A stretch of 64,000 nt of DNA from Palsa-504 sp963790065 (GCA_963790065.1 CAWBNK010000034.1:434001-498000), one strand, 5' to 3'. Shown: positions 16,290-25,102, numbered from the stretch's first letter. Notes: a model not told the origin generated them from the letters alone. Translations and numbers: made by a program.

Positions 16290-17299
16290 GAGCCTGACCG
16301 CGCCACGGCCTGGTCGAGCAGGGCCAGCCCCAGCTCAGAGGCGTAGTAGAGCACCCGGCGGCCGTTGCGCTTCCGGTCGAGGAGGCCGCCGCGATATAGC
16401 ACGGCCAGGTGCTGGGAGACGGCGCTGGGCGTCACGCCGAAACGGCGGGCCAGCGCGCTAGTCGTGGCGGGCGAGCGCAGCGCGCCGAGCAGCCGGGCCC
16501 GCGGCGCGCCGAGCAGTAGCTCGACCGCCGCAGCGGCAGCCGGGACCGCCTTCAGCGATTCCCATACCGTCCCGGCGCCCCGCGCCGGGTACAGCAGCGT
16601 GGTCTGGGTACTTGTCGCCTTCTTAACCGACCAGTCCGGCCAGCTGAACACACTGGGCACCAGCACCAGGCCGTCCGGCCCGAGCTCGACGTGCGGGTCC
16701 TGCTCGGCTTCCGCGTCCGTCATGAAGAGCTGGCCCGCCGACCAGCGCAGGCCGGGATGCAGGTCGCTGAACAACGACCGCGCCCCGCCGCCCGCCAGCA
16801 GCCCGGCGTGATAGCTGATATCGGCCTCGAGTACTGCCCGCATCCGTTCCCAGTGCGGGGCGATTAGGCGGTCGTGGTAGTCGGCCACTTCGGCCGCTAT
16901 CGCCGTCAGGGTTTCCCGGGGCCGCTCGGCCAGCTCGATCGCGCTGTCCGGCCACCGGCCGTCGCCGAACACGCGGCGCAGGCTCGCCAGGACCGCCTCG
17001 GCCGGCGCCGCGCAGAGCGCGGCCAGCTCCTCATCGAATCCAGGGGCCTGGCCCGCCGGCGCCGGGAACAAGAACTCCGGCATGTAGGGCAGGTCGGTCA
17101 CGATCAACGGCCACACGCGGGGCAGCCGCAACGGTCCATGCTCCAGCTCGGCCAGCGCCCAGCGCACCCAGGGCCGGTTTACCGCGGAATGTCCCGGGTC
17201 GGCCAGCAGCGGCAGCGCCCTGAGCGTCTCGTGCAGCGGCGAGATCGCGAACCTGGTCGCCGCGAGGTCCGCCACATCGAGTTCCAGTACCAGCAGCAT
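16286..17299 (-). CDS. DUF5937/ArsR winged-helix regulator
   Basis: 337-aa regulator in which a long N-terminal effector domain (MLLVLELDVADLAATRFAIS onward, DUF5937-like) precedes a C-terminal ArsR wHTH: LLGALRSPATTSALARRFGV, TPSAVSQHLAVLYRGGLLD, RKRNGRRVLYYAS. The start at ATG 17299 has GGGAGG 5 nt upstream. The upstream extension of the frame is a 15-bp tandem array and not protein. It is divergent from an MFS exporter (168 bp) and coupled to the ADH, so it probably controls both directions. Confidence 0.8.
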   Translation of the reverse strand: MLLVLELDVADLAATRFAISPLHETLRALPLLADPGHSAVNRPWVRWALAELEHGPLRLPRVWPLIVTDLPYMPEFLFPAPAGQAPGFDEELAALCAAPAEAVLASLRRVFGDGRWPDSAIELAERPRETLTAIAAEVADYHDRLIAPHWERMRAVLEADISYHAGLLAGGGARSLFSDLHPGLRWSAGQLFMTDAEAEQDPHVELGPDGLVLVPSVFSWPDWSVKKATSTQTTLLYPARGAGTVWESLKAVPAAAAAVELLLGAPRARLLGALRSPATTSALARRFGVTPSAVSQHLAVLYRGGLLDRKRNGRRVLYYASELGLALLDQAVARSGS

Positions 17300-17303
17300 G
17301 TAC

Positions 17304-17379
17304 CCTCCCGAGGCCCGACCCTTCCGAGGCCAACCCTCCCGAGACCAACCCTCCCGAGACCAACCCTCCCGAGACCAAC
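17304..17379. repeat. 15-bp tandem array duplicating a ribosome-binding site
   Basis: Five copies of CCTCCCGAGACCAAC (plus-strand sense), the three right-most identical, ending next to the start of the DUF5937/ArsR gene. Read on the minus strand every copy contains GGGAGG. The last one is the working Shine-Dalgarno sequence. Confidence 0.85.
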
Positions 17380-17466
17380 ACTGCCGCGCCGCCGCCGACC
17401 CGGGCCAGGATTTAGCCATCTGCTTAACCGTAGAACACGCGCGAGGGCCGCCGCCACGCTGGCGGC

Positions 17467-18696
17467 ATGACGCAGACCACGGTCGGGACGCCGACCCGCC
17501 TGAGCCGGGACTACTGGCGGCTGTGGTGGGCCAACACGGTCAGCAGCACCGGCGACGGTGCCTTCAACGCCGCGCTGCCGCTGCTGGCCGTGACCATTAC
17601 CCGGGACCCGCGACCGGTCTCGGTGGTGACCGCCGCTATCTTCCTGCCCTGGATGCTGCTCTCGCTGCCGGCCGGCGCCGTGGTCGACCGCTGCGACCGG
17701 GTCACGCTCATGTGGTGGGCCCAGGCCGTTCAGGCCCTGGTGGTGGTGGCGGTCACGATCGCCGTGCTGCTCCGGCGGGCCGACATCGCCGTGCTAGGCG
17801 TGGCCGGCCTGCTGATCGGCAGCGCCGAGGTCATTTTCAGCAACGCCGCGCAGTCGGTCCTGCCCGCGCTGGTACCGCCCGAATTGCTGCCCAAGGCCAA
17901 CGGCAGCCAGCAGGTCAGCCTGACCGTGGGGGAGTCGTTCCTCGGCCCGCCGGTCGGCAGCCTGCTGTTCGCCGCCGCCGCGGCGCTGCCGTTCGGCCTG
18001 GACGCCGGGTCGTTCGCCGGCTCGGCCGCACTGCTGGCCCGCCTGCCCAGGACCCGCCCGGCGCCCGGGGACGCGAAACCCGCCAAGATCCGTGCCCAGA
18101 TCGCCGAGGGACTGCGCTGGCTCGCCGGGCACCGGTTGCTCCGCGTGGTCGCCGTGCTGCTCGGCATCTACAACTTCGCCAACCAGATGGGCCAGGCCAT
18201 CCTGGTCCTGCTGGCCACTCAGACCCTGCACGTCAGCGCCCGCGGCTACGGGCTGCTGCTGGCCGCCTCCGCCGTGGGCAGCGTGATCGGCGGGCTGGTC
18301 AACCCCGTCCTGACCCGTCGGCTCGGGCTGCTGCCCTCGCTGGTCCTTCCGGCGGTGGTCGACGCCGCCGCCTTCGTCGGCATCGGGCTCGCGCCGGGCC
18401 CGCTGGTCGTGGCGGCCCTGCTGGCCGTTCAGGGTTTCTCGGTCACCATGTGGAACGTGGTCACGATCAGCCTGCGCCAGCGGATCGTCCCCGGCCACCT
18501 GCTCGGCCGGGTCAACAGCGTCTACCGCATGCTGGGCTGGGGTCTCATGCCGCTCGGCGCCCTGGCCGGCGGTTTCGTGGCGCACGCTGCGGGCCTGCGC
18601 GCCCCTTACGTGGTGGCCGGCCTGCTGTGCCTGCTGTCCGTGCTCGCCGCCCTCCCGCTCCTGCTGTCCGCCGTCCGCCAGCCCGAGGCCGGCTGA
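17467..18696 (+). CDS. MFS transporter
   Basis: 409-aa major facilitator with about 12 membrane helices. It opens LSRDYWRLWWANTVSSTGDG and carries the loop LPAGAVVDRCDRVTLM between helices 2 and 3, like drug-efflux MFS_3 proteins. The charged linker in the middle (ARLPRTRPAPGDAKPAKIRA) separates the two six-helix halves. The substrate is unknown. It is divergent from the DUF5937/ArsR gene, its probable repressor. Its stop abuts the convergent permease stop. Confidence 0.85.
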   Translation: MTQTTVGTPTRLSRDYWRLWWANTVSSTGDGAFNAALPLLAVTITRDPRPVSVVTAAIFLPWMLLSLPAGAVVDRCDRVTLMWWAQAVQALVVVAVTIAVLLRRADIAVLGVAGLLIGSAEVIFSNAAQSVLPALVPPELLPKANGSQQVSLTVGESFLGPPVGSLLFAAAAALPFGLDAGSFAGSAALLARLPRTRPAPGDAKPAKIRAQIAEGLRWLAGHRLLRVVAVLLGIYNFANQMGQAILVLLATQTLHVSARGYGLLLAASAVGSVIGGLVNPVLTRRLGLLPSLVLPAVVDAAAFVGIGLAPGPLVVAALLAVQGFSVTMWNVVTISLRQRIVPGHLLGRVNSVYRMLGWGLMPLGALAGGFVAHAAGLRAPYVVAGLLCLLSVLAALPLLLSAVRQPEAG

Positions 18697-20130
18697 TCAA
18701 GCATCGCCGCTCTCCCGCTGGATCGTGAAGAACGGGGACCGCAGGACGAAACGCGCCATGAACATCAGGATCACGCCCACCACGACGATGCCGAGGATCG
18801 ACCAGTTCTCCGGCGCACCCGCCTGCAGCATCGACTTCACGATGATCCAGGCCAGGAAGGCCGAGGCGGCCAGGGGCAGCACGCCCAGCCAGATCAGGTC
18901 CGCGGGCCGGGCCGCGATGCGGCGCCGGTAGTAGACCACAGTGGCCAGGCCGGTGAGGATGTAGAAGGCCGAGAACAGCAGCCCGGTGGCGTCGACCACA
19001 TCGGTGAACGCGTTCTGCACCGAGGTGGCCAGCAGGTACACCCAGGTGATGCCGATCACGATCACCCCGACCACCAGGCTGGCCGGGACCGGGGTGTTGT
19101 ACCGCGGGGACACGTTGGACAAGAACGCGGGCAGCACCCGCCGCTCTGCCATCCCGTACACGATCCGGGCCGTGATCACGATCCCGGCCCCGGTGCTGGC
19201 GATGGCCGACAGCGCCACGGACAGCGCCATCACCTTGCCCCAGCCACCGCCGCCCAGGGACTGGGCGATGTAGACCAGCGCGGAGGCATAGTTGGCCTGC
19301 AACTGGCTCGGCGACACCACGCCCTGCAGGCCGAACGTGGCCAGCGTGTAGATCACCGCCAGCAGGGCCACCGCGATGAGGACGGCCTTGCCGGGATTGA
19401 TGCGGCGCCTGGTCGTCTCCTCGTTGACGTAGATGGCGCCGTCCCAGCCGGTGAACATGAACACCGCGGCCAGGAAGCCCGCTGCCAGGCTGCCCTTCCC
19501 GCCCACTCCGGACAGGCTGAACCAGCCGCTGGTCACGGGGTAGCTGCCGTGCCGGTGACCGAGCACGGCCACCAGCCCGGCGATCGCGAACCCGATCAGG
19601 ATCACGTACTCGATCAGCGCCATGCCGACCTGGGTGCGAGCCGTGATCTTGATGCCCACCACCGCGATGAACAGCATCACCAGGCCGAGCCCGGTGTCGA
19701 TGCCGATGTTGCCCCAGGTGGTCGAGCTCGCGCCGAACGCGGCCAGCACGGTGGGGGCCAGGATCTCGACCCCGCTGATCGTGCCCAGGATGTAGGCGGC
19801 CACCATCAGCCATCCGGTCTGGAAGCCGAGATAGGGGTTTATCGACCGGCCCACCCACTCGAAGGAGGCGCCGCACTGCGCGTTCCACATGTTCAGCCGC
19901 CGGTAGGCGTTGGCGATGATGAGCATGGGAATCGCGGTCAGGAGGATGACCGGCCCGCTGGCGTAGGCGGAGGCCGCCGCGAGCGCGGCGATGGTCAAGC
20001 CCACCGACGCGGCCGGCGCGGAGGCCGCCATCCCGATAACGGTGTCCTGCACCACCCCGATCGCATCAGGCTCCAGTCCGGTAGGTCCCGGCTCGGCGAC
20101 ATTGACGGACGCTGCGGGTCGATCGGTCAT
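18697..20130 (-). CDS. APC superfamily amino acid permease
   Basis: 477-aa permease with about 12 transmembrane segments. The N-terminal region EPDAIGVVQDTVIGMAASAP and the glycine-rich first helix are typical of amino acid/polyamine/organocation carriers of the actinobacterial type. It probably imports an amino acid or amine by proton symport; the substrate is unknown. ATG 20130 has GGGAGCGGAGCGAG upstream. The longer reading adds 53 non-homologous residues. The single-gene unit is convergent to the MFS gene. Confidence 0.85.
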   Translation of the reverse strand: MTDRPAASVNVAEPGPTGLEPDAIGVVQDTVIGMAASAPAASVGLTIAALAAASAYASGPVILLTAIPMLIIANAYRRLNMWNAQCGASFEWVGRSINPYLGFQTGWLMVAAYILGTISGVEILAPTVLAAFGASSTTWGNIGIDTGLGLVMLFIAVVGIKITARTQVGMALIEYVILIGFAIAGLVAVLGHRHGSYPVTSGWFSLSGVGGKGSLAAGFLAAVFMFTGWDGAIYVNEETTRRRINPGKAVLIAVALLAVIYTLATFGLQGVVSPSQLQANYASALVYIAQSLGGGGWGKVMALSVALSAIASTGAGIVITARIVYGMAERRVLPAFLSNVSPRYNTPVPASLVVGVIVIGITWVYLLATSVQNAFTDVVDATGLLFSAFYILTGLATVVYYRRRIAARPADLIWLGVLPLAASAFLAWIIVKSMLQAGAPENWSILGIVVVGVILMFMARFVLRSPFFTIQRESGDA

Positions 20131-20300
20131 CTCGCTCCGCTCCCGGGTGTGAAGAGGTAGCAGATCTGTCCGTGATGCGCTGTATTCAGTATTCACAGCC
20201 CAGGCGAACGAGGGCCCGCACCGCTGCTGCGCGGCTCGGCCACCGCCGAGGACTTCGCTGATCGTATCGAACCAGTTCATTACGGTCACGAGTCCGGCGG

Positions 20301-20340
20301 GATGAAAACCGCCTGCGCGGGATGAAAACCGCCTGCGCGG
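20301..20340. repeat. 20-bp direct duplication in a divergent intergenic region
   Basis: GATGAAAACCGCCTGCGCGG twice in tandem, perfect. It lies in the 284-bp space (20131-20414) between the permease and sulfotransferase starts. The rest of that space holds the AT-rich promoter patch at 20361-20390 and nothing else that I recognise. Confidence 0.85.
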
Positions 20341-20382
20341 GTAGCAGCTAGCCTTGCTGGCTAATATCCGACTATTCTAGTG

Positions 20383-20410
20383 GATAATGTGGGTTCAAGA
20401 GTCCTGGAGG
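20383..20410 (+). promoter_or_regulatory. Candidate promoter and ribosome site, sulfotransferase
   Basis: GATAAT at 20383-20388 is a good -10 box in a local AT-rich patch, and CTGGAGG at 20404-20410 is a ribosome site serving GTG 20415 or ATG 20421. No convincing -35 box. Confidence 0.45.
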
Positions 20411-20414
20411 CCCC

Positions 20415-21407
20415 GTGACCATGCCCGACTTCCTGGTGATCGGGGCCCCGAAGGCGGGCACCACGGCGCTGCACGTCGCGCTGTCGGGTCATCCGGAGCT
20501 GTATATGTCGGCCATCAAGGAGCCGAAGTTCTTCCTTACCGACGGGCCGCCGTCGGCCAAGGGCGGTCCGGGGGACGCGCTGACCTACCGGGAGCACGTG
20601 TGGCGCCGTGCGGACTACGAGGCCCTGTTCAACCCGGCGCTGCCCGGGACGCTCACGGGTGAATCGACCCCGCTGTACCTGTACGACCGCACCGCCCTGC
20701 GGCGGATCCGGGCCGAGATCCCCGCGGCCAAGCTGATCGTGATCGTGCGTGACCCGGTGGAACGGGCCCACTCCAACTGGACTCACCTGTGGTCGGCAGG
20801 CCTGGAGCCCGTCGGCGACTTCGTCCGGGCCTGCGAGCAGGAGGAACGCCGGATCGCCGCCGGCTGGGCCAGCTTCTGGCACTACACCGGGCTGGGTTGT
20901 TACGGCGAGCAGCTGGAGTACCTGTTCTCGCTGTTCCCTCGCGAGCAGGTCCTCGTGCTGCGTTACCGGCGGCTCGTCGACGACCCCGCCGGGACCATGG
21001 ACCAGATCTGCGTGTTCCTCGGCGTCGCGGCCGGCCTGCTGACCGAGATCCCCAGGCAGAACGTCACCTCCCACCCAGAACCCACGCTCTCCCACCGCGC
21101 CGTGTCGCTGGCCCAGCGTGCGGGCAGCGCCGTGGGCGCCCGGGTCCCCGGCCTGACCGCGGCCACCCTCACCGGCCCGCTGGAGCGTTACCTGCAGCGG
21201 CACAGCCGGGAGCGGCAGCCGCTGAGCTGGGAGCAGCGCCAGGAACTCATCCCGCGCTTCGAGGCGGACATCGACCTGCTCGAGAACGTCCTCCGGGAGA
21301 GCTTCAGCGACTGGCGGCAGCCGCGGGAGCGGTCCGGGGGCATGGTCGGCAGCCAGGCCTGGCCAGGGCCAGGCCAAGAACGGCCGCCCGGTCTGAACCC
21401 GGTCTGA
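20415..21407 (+). CDS. Sulfotransferase (PAPS-dependent)
   Basis: 330-aa cytosolic sulfotransferase. The PAPS 5'-phosphosulfate loop is LVIGAPKAGTTAL near the N-terminus. The 3'-phosphate-binding element is VIVRDPVERAHSNW (about 112-125). YGEQLEYLFSLFPREQVLVL and a late lysine-poor C-terminal region follow, like heparan-sulfate-type bacterial enzymes. The acceptor is unknown. GTG 20415 or ATG 20421 may be the start; the ribosome site permits both. The stop codon lies in the second of two 11-bp tandem copies. Confidence 0.85.
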   Translation: MTMPDFLVIGAPKAGTTALHVALSGHPELYMSAIKEPKFFLTDGPPSAKGGPGDALTYREHVWRRADYEALFNPALPGTLTGESTPLYLYDRTALRRIRAEIPAAKLIVIVRDPVERAHSNWTHLWSAGLEPVGDFVRACEQEERRIAAGWASFWHYTGLGCYGEQLEYLFSLFPREQVLVLRYRRLVDDPAGTMDQICVFLGVAAGLLTEIPRQNVTSHPEPTLSHRAVSLAQRAGSAVGARVPGLTAATLTGPLERYLQRHSRERQPLSWEQRQELIPRFEADIDLLENVLRESFSDWRQPRERSGGMVGSQAWPGPGQERPPGLNPV

Positions 21408-21434
21408 ACCCTGGGCGGGATCGGGGCGGGATCG
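21390..21434. repeat. 11-bp tandem duplications at the sulfotransferase 3' end
   Basis: GGTCTGAACCC twice (21390-21411; copy 2 carries the stop codon TGA), followed immediately by GGGCGGGATCG twice (21413-21434). The convergent permease gene ends 9 bp further on. Confidence 0.8.
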
Positions 21435-21442
21435 GGGCCGGG

Positions 21443-22486
21443 TCAGGACCGCCGGCGCTGGAGCCGCCAGAAGCAGTACCCGGCCAGAGCCAGGGCCAGG
21501 ACCAGGAAGATCGCGGTCTCGGTCCACTGGAAGGCCCAGTACCGGCCGGCGGGCTGGTAGGTGACGGCGATCCGGGTGCCGTGGCTGGCCAGGCAGTTCA
21601 GGCCCGAGTTGCCTCCGCCGTTCGTGACGGCCTGCAGGCATGCCGCCGGGGAGGTCCCGACCGGGTGGCCAGCCGCGTTGACGGCTCCGCTGGAGATGAT
21701 CCAGGCGCCGGGCTGGTTGGTCAGGCTCCCCGTGGTGATCGCGAAGGTGCCCTGCGTACCGCTCTGGAACGATATGTCGCGGGTGGACCCGAGCGCGATG
21801 GTGGTGTGGTCCGGCGAGAACAGGTGCGGGCGGATCCACAGCGGCATGGCGAGCTGGAGGGCGGCGAAGACGGCCAGCGTGACGGCCATGGCGGGAACGG
21901 CGCGCCTGATCAGGACCCCGGCCGTGACGCCAAGGGCGAAGGCGAACGCCGCGTAGCCGAGTGGGGTGATGCCGTGGGTGGCGAAGACCAACGCGCTGTA
22001 CCTGCCCATCCCGATCCGCTCGCCGCCGTTGCCGAGGCCGGTAGCCCGGCCGATAGGCGCGGCCCACCAGGCCTGCATGAGGCTGAGCCCTTCGGTGACC
22101 GCCATGGCGGCCAGCCCGGTCAGCGTCAGCTTGACCGCCAGCCACCGGGAGGGGCTGATGCTCTGGGTCCAGGCCAGGTGAAAGGTCCCGGTCTCGTACT
22201 CGCGGGCGATCAGCGGGGCGCCCCAGAAGATGCCGATGACGACGGGCGTGATCAAGATGATGACCACGCCGAGCAGGTACACCACCCAGTAGGTGCCGCC
22301 GTCGAGCTGTGTCAGGAACTGGTCGGCGGCGGACCCGCAGGTGCCATGGCAGCCGTTGATCCCGCTGGCGGCGTATAGGCGAGCCAGGCGCGGCCCGGTA
22401 ACCGCGAGCAGGACCGCGAACGCGGCCAGGGCCGCGGCCGCGGTGATGGCCTGGGCCCGGAACTGCCGCCAGGTCAGCCAGATCAT
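21443..22486 (-). CDS. ABC transporter permease (YtrA-type module 1)
   Basis: 347-aa membrane protein with about six hydrophobic segments and a large extracytoplasmic loop near the C-terminus (about 225-310). Start MIWLTWRQFRAQ and end motif VTYQPAGRYWAFQWTETAIF match the paralogue at 42610-43590. Such ABC-2-type permeases pair with a GntR/YtrA regulator and an ATPase, and are often linked to cell-envelope stress or antibiotic defence (family knowledge). ATG 22486 overlaps the ATPase stop by 4 bp. The stop is 9 bp from the sulfotransferase tail repeats. Confidence 0.85.
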   Translation of the reverse strand: MIWLTWRQFRAQAITAAAALAAFAVLLAVTGPRLARLYAASGINGCHGTCGSAADQFLTQLDGGTYWVVYLLGVVIILITPVVIGIFWGAPLIAREYETGTFHLAWTQSISPSRWLAVKLTLTGLAAMAVTEGLSLMQAWWAAPIGRATGLGNGGERIGMGRYSALVFATHGITPLGYAAFAFALGVTAGVLIRRAVPAMAVTLAVFAALQLAMPLWIRPHLFSPDHTTIALGSTRDISFQSGTQGTFAITTGSLTNQPGAWIISSGAVNAAGHPVGTSPAACLQAVTNGGGNSGLNCLASHGTRIAVTYQPAGRYWAFQWTETAIFLVLALALAGYCFWRLQRRRS

Positions 22487-23361
22487 TTCTGCACCTCCAG
22501 GTGGCGACGGCCGCGTCCGGTGGCCTGGCTCATATAGGCCAGCACCAGGTCCTCCAGGCCGACCTGGGAGACGGACCAGGCCGGGTCGAGGACCGGTCCG
22601 CTGGTGCGGACCAGCAGCGTGGTCTGCCGGTCCGTGTGGCTGGCCGAGATAACCTGCTGGCCGCCCGGCAGCGTGGCCGGGTCCCGGCGCGCGCCGGACA
22701 GCAGGTGATGGCTGGCCAGCAGTTCCTCGACCGGGCCGGCCACCCGCACCCGCGAGCCCACCAGCACGATCAGGTAGTCGCAGACCCGTTCCAGGTCGGC
22801 GACCAGGTGCGAGGACAGCACCACGGACAGCTCCTGCTCGGCCACCGCTTCCATCAGGTCCTGCAGGAACTCCCGCCGGGCCAGCGGGTCCAGGCTGGCC
22901 ACCGGCTCGTCCAGGATCAGCAGCTCCGGCCGCTTGGCGATGGCCAGGGTCAGCGCGAGCTGGGCACGCTGACCGCCGGACAGCGTTCCGGCCTTCTGGG
23001 CCGGATCCAGGTCCAGCCGGTCGATCCGGCCGCTGGCCAGCCCGGCGTCCCAGCCGGGGTTGAGGTGCGCGCCCAGGGCGAGGTGGTCGGCTATGGAGAG
23101 CCCGGCGTAGACCGGCGCGGCTTGGGCCAGGAACCCGATCCTGGGCAGCCGCCCCGCGGGCGGGCCGCCGAGTACCTCGATGGTGCCCGTGGTCGGCGCC
23201 AGCAGGCCGACGGCCAGGTTCAGCAGGGTCGTCTTCCCGGCCCCGTTCGGGCCGACCAGGCCCACCACGTGCCCGGCCGGGATGCTCAGCGTGCAGTCGG
23301 TCAGCGCCCATAGCCGCCGGTACCGCTTGCCGAGCCCTTCGGTGGCCAGGACGGCGGTCAT
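22483..23361 (-). CDS. ABC transporter ATP-binding protein (module 1)
   Basis: 292-aa ATPase. Walker A GLVGPNGAGKTTL (about 34-46), signature LSGGQRAQLALTLA, Walker B ELLILDEPVASLDP and the switch histidine in VVLSSHLV are complete. The C-terminal about 70 residues form an accessory domain seen in export-type ATPases. It overlaps both neighbours by 4 bp (ATGA), so GntR-ATPase-permease is one translationally coupled operon. Confidence 0.9.
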   Translation of the reverse strand: MTAVLATEGLGKRYRRLWALTDCTLSIPAGHVVGLVGPNGAGKTTLLNLAVGLLAPTTGTIEVLGGPPAGRLPRIGFLAQAAPVYAGLSIADHLALGAHLNPGWDAGLASGRIDRLDLDPAQKAGTLSGGQRAQLALTLAIAKRPELLILDEPVASLDPLARREFLQDLMEAVAEQELSVVLSSHLVADLERVCDYLIVLVGSRVRVAGPVEELLASHHLLSGARRDPATLPGGQQVISASHTDRQTTLLVRTSGPVLDPAWSVSQVGLEDLVLAYMSQATGRGRRHLEVQK

Positions 23362-23750
23362 GCTATGTCCTCCTCGACGGCGGACCGAAACGTGCTGGTG
23401 AACAAGGCCTCGATGGACTCGTCATCGAGTCCGGCCCCGCGCGCCTTGGCCAGCCACCGCTTAAGCTCACGGCGCAGCGGCGCGTGCGCGGCCAGCGACG
23501 CGGCGCCCAGCGTCCCGGTCACGAACGTCCCGATCCCCGGCCGGGCCGCTACCAGCCCCTCGTACTCAAGCTCCCGGTAGGCCTTCAGCACCGTGTTCGG
23601 GTTGATGGCCAGCCCCGCCGCCACGTCCTTGACCTTCGGCAGCTGGTCGCCCTTGTCCAGCAGGCCGAGCCGCAGCGCCTGCCGTACCTGGTGGATCAGC
23701 TGCATGTACGGGGCGACTCCGGACCGCGCGTCCAGGTGGAACTCGATCAC
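23358..23750 (-). CDS. GntR family regulator, YtrA subfamily (module 1)
   Basis: 130-aa regulator consisting of a GntR winged helix (APYMQLIHQVRQALRLGLL, KVKDVAAGLAINPNTVLKAY, RELEYEGLVAARPGIGTFV) plus a short helical tail, the size and layout of the YtrA subfamily. The start is GTG 23750 with AAGGAG 4 nt upstream. First gene of the coupled operon, so it probably autorepresses through the direct repeats upstream and is released by a cell-envelope signal (inference). Confidence 0.9.
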   Translation of the reverse strand: MIEFHLDARSGVAPYMQLIHQVRQALRLGLLDKGDQLPKVKDVAAGLAINPNTVLKAYRELEYEGLVAARPGIGTFVTGTLGAASLAAHAPLRRELKRWLAKARGAGLDDESIEALFTSTFRSAVEEDIA

Positions 23751-23758
23751 CGTTCTCC

Positions 23759-23801
23759 TTATTTATCTAGCTGAGTAGCACTATAGTTATTTACCTAGAT
23801 A
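23759..23801. promoter_or_regulatory. AT-rich operator/promoter of YtrA module 1
   Basis: Direct repeats TTATTTATCTAG (23759-23770) and TTATTTACCTAG (23787-23798), one mismatch, 28 bp apart. TATCTAG/CTAGATA also form inverted arms (23764-23770, 23795-23801). It is immediately upstream of the ribosome site. Likely GntR operator plus promoter. The remaining space 23802-23993 shows nothing I recognise. Confidence 0.6.
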
Positions 23802-23993
23802 GCTTGTCAAGGAAGAATGGTGATCCCTGCGACTAGCTCAGCCGGGCCGAGCCGATTAGCCGCTGCCCGCGTGAGCCCTCGTCATCGTGTGACGCCACCC
23901 CTGTCAGACAGAGGTAATGGCACACGGTAATCCGATTCCCCGTCCGGGACCCCGCAAGGGTCTGGGCCGGACGCAAAGCCCAGGCCGGAACGA

Positions 23994-24049
23994 CCGCAAA
24001 CCCAGGCCGCAAACCCAGGCCCCGCAAACCCAGGCCCAGCAAAACCGGG
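23994..24049. repeat. 13-15-bp tandem repeats downstream of the GH43-like gene
   Basis: About four copies of CCGCAAACCCAGG with 0-2 extra bases between them, ending 12 bp before the stop codon (24062) of the minus-strand glycosidase-like gene. Confidence 0.75.
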
Positions 24050-24061
24050 CCGGGCAGAAAA

Positions 24062-24958
24062 TCAGCGCAGCTCGGTGAACAGCGCGTGCGATCCGTCCGG
24101 GCGGGTCATCTCGTAGTACAGCCGGTGCCGGCCGTCCGGCAGCGCCACTACATCCAGGTACCGCAGCCCGCCGCCGTGATAGGGGGAGGAGGCGGCCGGG
24201 CCGTCGTCCGCCGCGGTTAGCGCCGCCGGGTCGGCGCCGGTCGCCACCCCGGTCCGTTCCTCATAGTTCTCCGCCGCGCTGGCCCGCCCGTCGTAGTAGG
24301 CCGTGACCACGCCCCCGCCGAAGTCCACCGACGTGACCCGCGTGCCCCGGGAATCCCACCGGCCGGGCGTCCCGCTCAGCGCGGTCCCGTGCCAGGTCCA
24401 GGCCAGCCCGTCCGGGCTCGTGGCGTACTCGGTGGTCATCTGGTCGGTCTGCGCCGAATCCGCCAGCGGGTGACACGACGCCCACAGGTGCCACCGGCCG
24501 TCGTGGTACCGGATCACCGGGTCTTTCACGCCGGTCTTGGCGTCGCCGGGCAGGACCGTGGACCGCTGCCGGACGTCGAACTCGCCGGGATGCGCGGCCT
24601 CGGTCATCTCCACCCGCCAGTGCTTGGTCCCGGGCGTCGCGCAGCTCAGGTAGATCCGCCAGCGCCCCTGCGGCGTGCGGACCAGGGCCGGCCGCTCCAG
24701 CGACTCGGTGGCCATCTCCTCCTTGCCGATGCTCAGCAGCGTCTCGAACCGCTCCCCGTCCGCGGACCGGGCCACCGCCACCGCGTAGCCGCGGCCCTGC
24801 CCGATCGGCCGCCGCAGCCGGTAGGCCAGGAAGATCTCCCCGTCGCCCGCCACCGCGCACGGCGCGCCAGCCCAGTACCCGGGTCCGGTGCCAGGCGGTG
24901 CGGCGGCGACCACGCCGCGGTCAGGCCGGGGCAGCAGCATCAGGCCATCCCTTCTCAT
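24062..24958 (-). CDS. GH43-like five-bladed beta-propeller glycosidase
   Basis: 298-aa protein resembling the GH43/GH117/GH130 propeller superfamily. Signs are repeated blades with Asp and Trp/Tyr such as YWAGAPCAVAGDGEIFLAY, ESLERPALVRTPQGRWRIYL, GVKDPVIRYHDGRWHLWASC, WDSRGTRVTSVDF and RLYYEMTRPDGSHALFTE. KDPVIRYHDGRWHL carries the typical transition-state aspartate. No signal peptide, so it would act on imported sugars. ATG 24958 is the first start; ATG 24940 has a better-placed AGAAGG. An AT-rich ATAATCGATAAT patch upstream may be a promoter or operator. Exact family is not certain. Confidence 0.6.
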   Translation of the reverse strand: MRRDGLMLLPRPDRGVVAAAPPGTGPGYWAGAPCAVAGDGEIFLAYRLRRPIGQGRGYAVAVARSADGERFETLLSIGKEEMATESLERPALVRTPQGRWRIYLSCATPGTKHWRVEMTEAAHPGEFDVRQRSTVLPGDAKTGVKDPVIRYHDGRWHLWASCHPLADSAQTDQMTTEYATSPDGLAWTWHGTALSGTPGRWDSRGTRVTSVDFGGGVVTAYYDGRASAAENYEERTGVATGADPAALTAADDGPAASSPYHGGGLRYLDVVALPDGRHRLYYEMTRPDGSHALFTELR

Positions 24959-25048
24959 CTATTCACATCGGAATAATCGATAATCCTACCGCCAACCTAC
25001 GAACGACATGCGTTACCTCATGTGTTACCGCATCAATGGGCCCAGGGG

Positions 25049-25102
25049 TCATGAAACCCGGGTTCCAGCACACCGGGAGGTGATGGAACCCGGGTTTCAT
25101 GA
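25049..25102. terminator. Perfect 19-bp inverted repeat between glycosidase genes
   Basis: Arms TCATGAAACCCGGGTTCCA (25049-25067) and its exact complement (25084-25102), 16-nt loop. Each arm also contains the palindrome AACCCGGGTT. It lies 34 bp beyond the GH39-like stop and about 90 bp before the GH43-like start. No U-tract follows, so it could equally be a pair of repressor sites. Confidence 0.6.

Noticed and set aside
23829..23900. tRNA-like D-arm (TAGCTCAG ... GAGC)
   Set aside because: No acceptor, anticodon or T-arm with TTCGA could be folded around it.
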